Part shown: piece by piece, positions 58,313 through 64,000 of the stretch | How the letters are laid out: every line of letters begins with the position of its first letter | How positions within the stretch are numbered: the first letter of the stretch is position 1 | Source of the DNA: DASXVU01 sp963732855 | Lineage (GTDB): Archaea > Thermoplasmatota > Thermoplasmata > Methanomassiliicoccales > UBA472 | NCBI GenBank assembly: GCA_963732855.1 | Contig: CAVTBB010000001.1 | Coordinates: 62,001-126,000, forward strand | Direction: 5' to 3' | Length of the DNA stretch: 64,000 nucleotides | Program-made: the position numbers and the translations under genes | The notes under the pieces: model-generated | What the model was told of the DNA's origin: nothing | Database searches by the model: none | Seen by the model: the letters and a program-made list of their open reading frames with translations, nothing else

Positions 58313-58942
58313 TCACCAGGCGGAGCGTTTCCTGGCCAGTTCCTTCGTTCTGTCGACCGCCTCCTTGATCGCCTGGACGGTGCCCTCCCTACGCTCATGC
58401 TTCATGCATAGCAGGCAGGCGAGTTCCTTCGATTTGGCTTCACTTCCCTGGATATCCCCTGCGCCGGTGTCGATGAAGAGCACCCTGGTAAAGCCATCGA
58501 ACATCATCTTCATGAAGTACAATGGCTCGTACCCTTGATCTCTCATGCTGTCTAATTTGAAGAGCTTGACAAGTCCGTCAGGACCGTTCTTGGCCCACCC
58601 CGAAGGATAGAACCATGTTATGCCGCCGGATTTTTTCTCCCGGTGATACTCGTCATAGGGGAGCATGGCGGCGATACAGTCCTCGTACTCCAGCATGACA
58701 AGGGGCACCTTAACTTTGTCGGGCAATCCCTTGAGCGTCTGGCAATAGGCATATCCGAGGAAGACCGCGTCATACTCGCCCTCCATCTTGGCCAGACGCT
58801 CCTGGATCTGGCATAGGAGCTCCTCTGTATAGATGTGAAGACCGAAATCCAGATACTCGCGGTAAACGATATCCGGGTCGTCCTTGGTCACCTTTTCTAT
58901 CTCTTCCTTGATTGCGTCGCAGCCGAGGATGGCGATCCGCAT
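58313..58942 (-). CDS. DUF1638 protein
   Basis: A 209-residue protein of the DUF1638 family. It starts MRIAILGCDAIKEEIEKV; other blocks are YDAVFLGYAYCQTLKGLPDKVKVPLVMLEYEDCIAAMLP, WFYPSGWAK and RVLFIDTGAGDIQGSE. In methanogens and related archaea the family lies near corrinoid and methyltransferase genes, but the activity is not known. I use the ATG at 58942 because AGGGGG lies directly before it; the first M in the longer frame lacks one. It is separate from the AAA+ pair by 113 bases. Confidence 0.88.
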   Translation of the reverse strand: MRIAILGCDAIKEEIEKVTKDDPDIVYREYLDFGLHIYTEELLCQIQERLAKMEGEYDAVFLGYAYCQTLKGLPDKVKVPLVMLEYEDCIAAMLPYDEYHREKKSGGITWFYPSGWAKNGPDGLVKLFKLDSMRDQGYEPLYFMKMMFDGFTRVLFIDTGAGDIQGSEAKSKELACLLCMKHERREGTVQAIKEAVDRTKELARKRSAW

Positions 58943-59021
58943 GCCCCCTCTGATGCGTTTTAATGTCATTAATCTATGGCGGGGCGAGACCGGAATTGGA
59001 ATTGACTAAAAATCTTCAATC

Positions 59022-59474
59022 TTACATCGGAACGTCCAACATCATGTAGTGGGAAGGGGGAAGGCCGAGGCGACGGTAAGCTTCGATGGCGTTCACGTTT
59101 TCTTTATCCACGTAAAGCCGAATTCCAAAGACATCACCTTGTTCCTTCGCCATCCTCCTGGTCTCTTCCAATAGTGTCCGGAGGACGCCCATCCGCCGGT
59201 GCTCCTTGCCGACATAGATGCTCTGCACCCACCAGTACTCCCCGTTCCTCCAGTCGCTGAACTCCGTGGTGATCATGCATTGACCTACCGCACGGCCATC
59301 ATGAAGGACCAACAGGTAGAAACCCCTGCTTCGGTCGATCAGGAACCGTTCCATGGCCTGGGTGACCGTCATGCGGTCGAGCGCCTTTCCTTCCGATTCC
59401 AACGCCATCCGCAGTATGTTGTCAACGATCTCATCACTGTCTTCTGGCGTTGCCTTCTTCGTCCTGATGTCCAT
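59022..59474 (-). CDS. GNAT-family acetyltransferase
   Basis: A 150-residue GCN5-related N-acetyltransferase. The fold pattern is complete: MDIRTKKATPEDSDEIVDNIL for the first strand and helix, QCMITTEFSDWRNGEYWWVQSIYVGKEHRRMGVLRTLLEE with the acetyl-CoA-binding motif A (VGKEHRRMGVLRTL), and LYVDKENVNAIEAYRRLGL as motif B. The substrate is unknown. AGGTAGGTCAC precedes the ATG at 59474, which I use instead of the ORF's first M. It is on its own, between DUF1638 and heliorhodopsin. Confidence 0.93.
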   Translation of the reverse strand: MDIRTKKATPEDSDEIVDNILRMALESEGKALDRMTVTQAMERFLIDRSRGFYLLVLHDGRAVGQCMITTEFSDWRNGEYWWVQSIYVGKEHRRMGVLRTLLEETRRMAKEQGDVFGIRLYVDKENVNAIEAYRRLGLPPSHYMMLDVPM

Positions 59475-59598
59475 GTGACCTACCTTGCTGCGCCCCGGCA
59501 TGTTCCTGGATGTCCTTATCCTTGGCGATTGGACATGGGACCGGATGGCTTGATGACCATTCGGCTGCCCAGGGTCCTTTCGTCCTGAGATGATTTAC

Positions 59599-60375
59599 TC
59601 ATACCGGCCGAAGGGTGCCCGCGAACACTTGCCAGGCCAGGGCCGTCTTTGCCACCAGGCTCAACACGATGTAGATGTACTCCCCGTAGAGATAGTTCTT
59701 CCACTTTCCGACCTTCCGATATTGGAGGATCATGTTGAATGCAAAGGAGAAGAAGAAGACCGCCAGCGAGATGAAGATAAAGTAAACGAACGTGGGTACC
59801 GATGCGGAGCTCGATGAGCCCGACCCGATGAGGTATATCGTGATCCCGATCCAGGGTACGAGACCCGCCAGTGTACCGAAGATGAAAGGGGTCCAGTTGA
59901 CCTTGTCCCTCTTCTGATTGTACATCTCCATGACCATTCCGAACAGGTTCATGCAGGCGTTCACCGAGAATATGGCTATCAGACTGACTATGTCGTAGAT
60001 TCCGACCAGCATTGATATGACGACGATCATCACCGAGGAACTAATCGCATACTCGATCCATCTTGCATAGTTGATGTGGTTCTCGAGGTTGGCCACGTAC
60101 CATTTGAACGCCCTCGGCGTAGACAGGATGAGATGGTCCGATGCGGATATAAACAGGAACAATGCTATCATCGGTGCGATAGGGAGATTATATATGACCT
60201 GGAGATTGGGATCAAGATGCTGGGTCACCGTATTGTATTTCAAGAAAGAACTCGTGATGGGCAATGTGAAATTACTGCTTATTGCCAGCAGCAAAACTGC
60301 TTGAAAGAAATGGAGCAGACCCATCGCGATGTTGAACCGGCGTAGTCCCTTGTATGTCGGTGCTTCCCTTGCCAT
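59599..60375 (-). CDS. Heliorhodopsin
   Basis: A 258-residue seven-helix photoreceptor protein of the heliorhodopsin class. The retinal-linking lysine is Lys243 in the last helix (SLVAKTALAWQVFAG). The counterion is Glu108 in helix 3 (RWIEYAISSSVMIVV). Two His (His22, His81) are at the positions of those near the retinal site in the class. The pattern WIEYAISSS and a long helix A-B loop distinguish it from ordinary microbial rhodopsins. Heliorhodopsins orient with the N-terminus inside and do not show simple ion pumping. A strong TATA element lies upstream. A homologue from a Thermoplasmatales metagenome has a solved structure. Confidence 0.92.
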   Translation of the reverse strand: MAREAPTYKGLRRFNIAMGLLHFFQAVLLLAISSNFTLPITSSFLKYNTVTQHLDPNLQVIYNLPIAPMIALFLFISASDHLILSTPRAFKWYVANLENHINYARWIEYAISSSVMIVVISMLVGIYDIVSLIAIFSVNACMNLFGMVMEMYNQKRDKVNWTPFIFGTLAGLVPWIGITIYLIGSGSSSSASVPTFVYFIFISLAVFFFSFAFNMILQYRKVGKWKNYLYGEYIYIVLSLVAKTALAWQVFAGTLRPV

Positions 60376-60401
60376 AATATTTCCCGTTGTTCATATGTTC
60401 T

Positions 60402-60416
60402 TAGATATATATAGTA
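60402..60416 (-). promoter_or_regulatory. TATA box of heliorhodopsin
   Basis: On the minus strand TACTATATATATCTA lies about 27-41 bases before the heliorhodopsin ATG, giving a very short leader. It is the most perfect TATA element in this part of the window, suggesting strong or regulated transcription. No other gene is nearby upstream. Confidence 0.5.
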
Positions 60417-60479
60417 TCGACTATCGATATATTCACATCCTCCAGAAAGGTCCAGACAGTAGGGTCTAGTAATGATCAC

Positions 60480-60714
60480 ATCCCTGGTCAGGATATCGCC
60501 GGAATAATATCCGTCACCACATCCTAGATCGGGTCCGTTCTCTTCTCAACTGCATCAAGCATTCAGAGACATTTGTGCAGTCCTGTTTCAGCACACCGCA
60601 ATTACGCAGATATCCAAATCCAGTGCCATCACCAAAGCCGGCTCAAAGATTCGCCTCTCCGGTCTGTCAGTAGTCCATTTGGCCCAGGACCACTTATTTG
60701 ACCGGATAGTTCTA
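60480..60714. other. Region with no confident gene
   Basis: No supported gene. A minus-strand frame of about 40 codons (about 60520-60650) reads as a protein-like stretch, but it has no start and no family. It may be the far end of the decayed ATPase that follows. Confidence 0.4.
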
Positions 60715-61473
60715 GTTTATGGTGGTTCCCGGTGCGATCTTCAGCGCAATGTTATCAAGCGCGACCCCGTCCTCAGAGACCGCCGATAGCATCGTTTCGA
60801 TGAAAAATTGTGTAGCTTGCCGGTACACTTCAACAGACTTTCTAAACTGGCCAGACCGAATGGTCGTTCCAATATGATCTCCGCGATCCTCCCCAGCTCC
60901 TGCCTACCCAGAGGTTCCAGCGCCAACTCCTCGCAAAGACCTTCTTTTCTTATATCCGCCAGCCCCTCGTAGGGCGGATGGATCCAATCCCCAACATCTC
61001 AATGGGGCGGAAGGTGCAGATCGTAAGCACCTTGAGGTTTCGTATCCTTTTTCCCAGGAAATAAAGAAGGGACAACGATTCCTCGTCAGCCCATTGCATA
61101 GCGCGAGAATGATCACAGGCGGCCGTCATTACTGATCCCCTCAACCAGTTCTAGGATTTGGAAGGGGAATTGATCTCCGTTCTTGACCTGTTCATCATCG
61201 GGTCCCTGCCCCGGTATGACTCGACCGTGAACCTTCGAGGGAGCAGGTCACGGAACGGGAGATGGTGAAAAGGGGAACCGCGATTCACTTACCAGACATA
61301 ACCAGGCAATCGACCAGGTCGCTGATCTTCTTGAACCTCTCCACCAACCGGGATTTACTAATAGCTGCGTCCCCGGCGATGGTGATGATAGTCCCTTTTC
61401 CTGTCAAAGCCGCGCCGAGACCGGTTAAAGGGACCTCTAGTTCCCTTCTCCTCCCCTCGAACGCCACGTCCAA
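60715..61473 (-). pseudogene. Decayed STAND-type / predicted ATPase gene
   Basis: Three minus-strand fragments in different frames add up to a large ATPase. Fragment 1 (61285-61473) reads VAFEGRRRELEVPLTGLGAAL then GKGTIITIAGDAAISKSRLVERFKK, a P-loop region with the usual GEAGIGKS changed to GDAAISKS. Fragment 2 (about 60950-61144) reads AMQWADEESLSLLYFLGKRI and VLTICTFRPIE, the Walker B and following region of MalT / adenylate-cyclase-linked ATPases. Fragment 3 (60741-60926) reads LEPLGRQELGRIAEIILERPF, the sensor-2 part; a further piece (FIETMLSAVSEDG, then LDNIALKIAPG) is also readable. Stop codons and shifts separate them, so the gene is dead. Confidence 0.75.
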
Positions 61474-61711
61474 GCTCGACCTATCAAATCAATCATCTTG
61501 GTGTCATGATAAATATTTCAGAAACAGGCCTGTTGTGATAACCGCCTGAGAATGAGTGGTGGCAATACCCACCTTTACGCCAACAACGGAAGGAAATATT
61601 CTTAATGAATATTAGTAAAATGAATATAGATTGAATTTGGGATGATGGGAAGAAGGGGCAGGATCAGCCCTTGTTCCTTTCCCGTAATTTCGTGCGAACT
61701 CCTGGATCCTC
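61474..61711. other. Intergenic gap
   Basis: No gene is seen. It contains A+T-rich sequence (TTCTTAATGAATATTAG, then TAAAATGAATATAGATTG) and then the C-terminal end of the surface protein. No clear terminator. Confidence 0.35.
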
Positions 61712-64000
61712 TTAACCTCTGCGCCTCCACAGGAAATATCCTAGGCCCCCTCCAACGATTGCGATTACCACTATCAGTATCATGATCCAGGTATTGTCTG
61801 GGGCGAGTATGTTGACGACGTTGTAGCCGGTCACCAGGCCAGACGATGCACTGACGTATCCGGTCACACCGGCTGTATCCTGTGCCGTGAACGTATGTCC
61901 ATCTATCTTCCCTATGTTCGTCGTCCAGGTGAAATTAAGACCGGAGATCGGGTTGTTGTACTGGTCATAGCCTATGGCGCTCACGTTCGTGCTCTCGCCA
62001 GCAGAAATGTTGACATTGTTCGGCGTGACCAAAATATGGGTCAGCTGGTCCGGAACTATCGTGGTGTTCACCGTCCCGGTCTTCCCTCCTGCTCTGGCAT
62101 CGATATAGCCGGAGTCCCCGGAAACATTCTGGGCTTTGAACATCCCTCCACTGGTTATGGTTCCGATATTCGTCGTCCAGTTGAAAGTAAGGCCAGATAT
62201 CGAATTGTTGTAGATATCCTTTCCAGCTGCGACAAACTGTTGCTGAGTTCCTACCACTGTACTCGTCACCACCGTCGGAGTTACCTCTATGTGGTCTATC
62301 GCTTCTGGAACAATAGTTATCAACAAATCATCAGACACCACACCGGATGTTGCCCGCACGTAACCTGTTGCTCCTGCGATGGTCCGAGTATTCAGAACGG
62401 AACCATTCATAATTCCCAGGTTAGTCGACCAGGTGAAGGTCACTCCGGACATCGAATTATTATCGACATCGTAGCCTACAGCGCTGAAAGACAGTTCCTG
62501 TCCCGCAACTACTTCTGTGATATTAGGGCCCACGATAATGTATGTCAGCTGACCGAAGGTTATGGAAACGGTAGCGCTACCATCTTTCCACCGCTGCTGG
62601 CATTGACGTAGCCAAGTCCTCCCGAACCTGACTGGGCCTTGAACAGACCGGAGCCTGAGACGTTTCCGATGTTCGTCGACCAGGTGAATGTCAGACCTGA
62701 GATCGAGTTATTGTAGACGTCCCTCCCGACCGCACTGAACTGTCGTTGAGAGCTCGCCACGGTGTTCACTAAGCTTGATGGAGACATATCGATATGGTCA
62801 AGAGCTGCCGGCACTACTGTAATTGATGTGCCTCCGGAGACGACCCCTGATGTTGCCCGGACGTATCCATAGGCCTCGGCCGTGGTTTGGGCGGTCAGAT
62901 TACTTCCGGTCATCGAGCCGACATTCGTCGTCCATATGAACGTCAGGTCGGAGAATCTGATTGTTGTACTGATCGTACCCATCAGCGCTAAAGTTAAAGT
63001 TCATTCCCGCGCCGACTTCTGCACTGTTCGGCGTAATCACGACATAAGTGAGCTGGCTGAAGGTGACCGTAACGTTGACGCTACCGATCTTACCGCCGCT
63101 GGTCACGTTCACATACCCTGATGTTCCAGCGACCGCTTGCGCGGTGAATAGACCGGAACCTGAAATCGTTCCGATGTTCGTCGACCAAGCGTATGTCAAG
63201 CCGGAGATCGGGTTGTCGAAGACATCCCTCCCGACCGCACTGAACTGGTGTATAGAGTTCACTACAGTGTTCACCATGCTTGCAGGGGTTACGTCGACGT
63301 GATCAAGCGCCGCAGGAGTTATCGAGACGAATGCGCTGGTATTGACCAGCCCTGAGGTGACCCGAACGTATCCTGAGGATCCTGCCAAGGTTTGACCGGT
63401 CAGTGTGGACCCATTCATCCTACCAACATTTGTGGTCCAACTGAAAGCCAGCCCTGCTATCACATTGTGGAATGCGTCATATCCAGTCGCTGTGAATGTC
63501 TGGTTCGTTCCAGCGACGACATTCATGGTCGCCGGTATGACAACAATGTAGGTAAGCTGGCCGAAAACGACGTTGACGTTTACGCTACCGACAATCCCGC
63601 CGACGGTCGCATTTACGTATCCAGTTCCTACCGTGCCCTGGGCGATGAAGGAACCAGTGCTAGTGATGCTACCCACGGTCGTCGTCCAGATATAAGTCAG
63701 ACCCGCGATCGGATTATTGTATAAATCCTCTCCGCTGGCTATGAACTGCTGACTCAATCCCCGTTCGATGACCAGGGCGGATGACGGTGTTACTGATATA
63801 TGATTAAGGGCGCCTGGCATTATGGTCACGGTCGCGTTCGCTGAGATAAGCCCCGAAGAGGCCATGATGTAGCCGGTTACCCCGGCCACGGTTTGGGCTG
63901 TAAATAGGCCGCCCGTTGGGGTAATCGTTCCTGCGTTCGTTGACCAGGTGATCACTGCACCAGTAATGACATTCCCGAATTGGTTGATCGCCTGAGCGGT
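61712..64000 (-). pseudogene. Long surface protein of Ig-like repeats, two frame breaks, runs off window
   Basis: The minus strand codes for tandem Ig-like (invasin-like) units of about 92 residues, ending in a membrane anchor (WIMILIVVIAIVGGGLGYFLW) and a basic tip RRR. It continues past position 64000, so the N-terminus is not seen. The open frame breaks twice. Near 62957 one base appears inserted: the frame ends NNQILRPDVHMDD while the next frame gives the expected SDLTFIWTTNVG. Near 62565 one base appears missing: the frame ends GGKMVALPFP while the next gives GSATVSITFGQLTY. With both corrected the repeats are perfect. It is thus a pseudogene, or two sequencing errors. Ig-like repeat proteins are cell-surface adhesins. 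Confidence 0.75.
61800..63990 (-). repeat. Tandem Ig-like repeats with A-B alternation
   Basis: About eight complete and one partial unit. Two kinds alternate. Type A has DVTPS.V..TV, then QFSAVGRDVYNNSISGL, WSTNIGTISGSGLF.AQ and YVNASSGGK. Type B has IVITPN...V.AG, then FSA.GYD.YNN.I.GL, WTTNVG..NGS.LTAQT, YVRATSGVV and ITIVPAALDHI. An A-B pair is about 185 residues (about 555 bases), so the array grew by duplication of pairs. The DNA is also repeated (for example the many ATTCGTCGTCCAGGTGAA and ATCGGGTTGTTGTA copies). Confidence 0.8.

Noticed and set aside
61800..63990. CRISPR array or transposon repeats
   Set aside because: The repeats are long, protein-coding and imperfect, without unique spacers; they code for Ig-like domains.

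Overview
The window is archaeal and looks like a euryarchaeon of the Thermoplasmata / Methanomassiliicoccales neighbourhood. This rests on an archaeal-type S-adenosylmethionine synthetase, FEN-1 with a C-terminal PIP box, RNA polymerase Rpo7 plus Spt4, ribosomal proteins S24e and S27ae, GTP-dependent dephospho-CoA kinase, deoxyhypusine synthase, the aconitase-X-type phosphomevalonate dehydratase of archaeal isoprenoid synthesis, a tRNA-Arg with an intron in its anticodon loop, TATA-type promoters, and a heliorhodopsin like that known from a Thermoplasmatales metagenome. No methanogenesis gene lies in the window, so lifestyle cannot be read from it. Coding is dense on both strands, with many 1-4 bp ATGA/TGATG overlaps and moderate G+C.

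Layout. 1-4.5 kb: msrA, a GyrI-like ligand-binding protein, a PaaK-like adenylating enzyme and an MFS carrier. 4.5-5.7 kb: AT-rich DNA and a decayed winged-helix gene. 5.7-8.4 kb: a thioredoxin-like protein, a zinc-ribbon protein and two membrane proteins. 8.5-14 kb: a seven-gene minus-strand operon (coiled-coil protein, SPFH plus three zinc ribbons, three zinc-ribbon proteins, LemA, TPM domain) that resembles bacterial membrane-stress (Psp/YdjGHI-like) clusters. 14-15.7 kb: an ABC-2 exporter. 15.7-16.5 kb: a gene-free stretch rich in hairpins. 16.5-18.6 kb: a YyaL-type thioredoxin-fold protein. 18.6-24.1 kb: an ECF transporter with two DUF4430-type surface proteins, probably for a corrinoid-like ligand.

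24.4-32.8 kb: a DUF4443-like regulator and SAM synthetase, divergent from an HTH-CBS regulator; then RNase Z, an MFS carrier, UspA, ribulose-phosphate epimerase, small proteins and FEN-1. 33-37.2 kb: isoleucyl-tRNA synthetase with an unusual 350-residue tail (helix-hairpin-helix, zinc ribbons, DUF835). 37.3-39.2 kb: phosphomevalonate dehydratase, whose small subunit is fused to a Nudix domain. 39.3-46.1 kb: small regulators, a pentameric-channel homologue, a KefB-like antiporter and an amino acid permease. 46.3-48.9 kb: intron-bearing tRNA-Arg, a decayed regulator/SRPBCC pair, and the S27ae-S24e-DPCK-Spt4-Rpo7 cluster.

49-51.1 kb: H+-pyrophosphatase. 51.4-52.8 kb: a KaiC-like pair. 53-56.4 kb: polyprenol-kinase-like, dTMP-kinase-like, deoxyhypusine synthase and isopropylmalate-dehydrogenase-family genes, closely packed. 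56.4-60.4 kb: an AAA+ ATPase with an unknown partner, DUF1638, GNAT and heliorhodopsin. From 60.5 kb the window enters an eroded zone: a STAND-type ATPase relic, then a long surface protein of alternating Ig-like repeats that runs off the window and carries two frame breaks.
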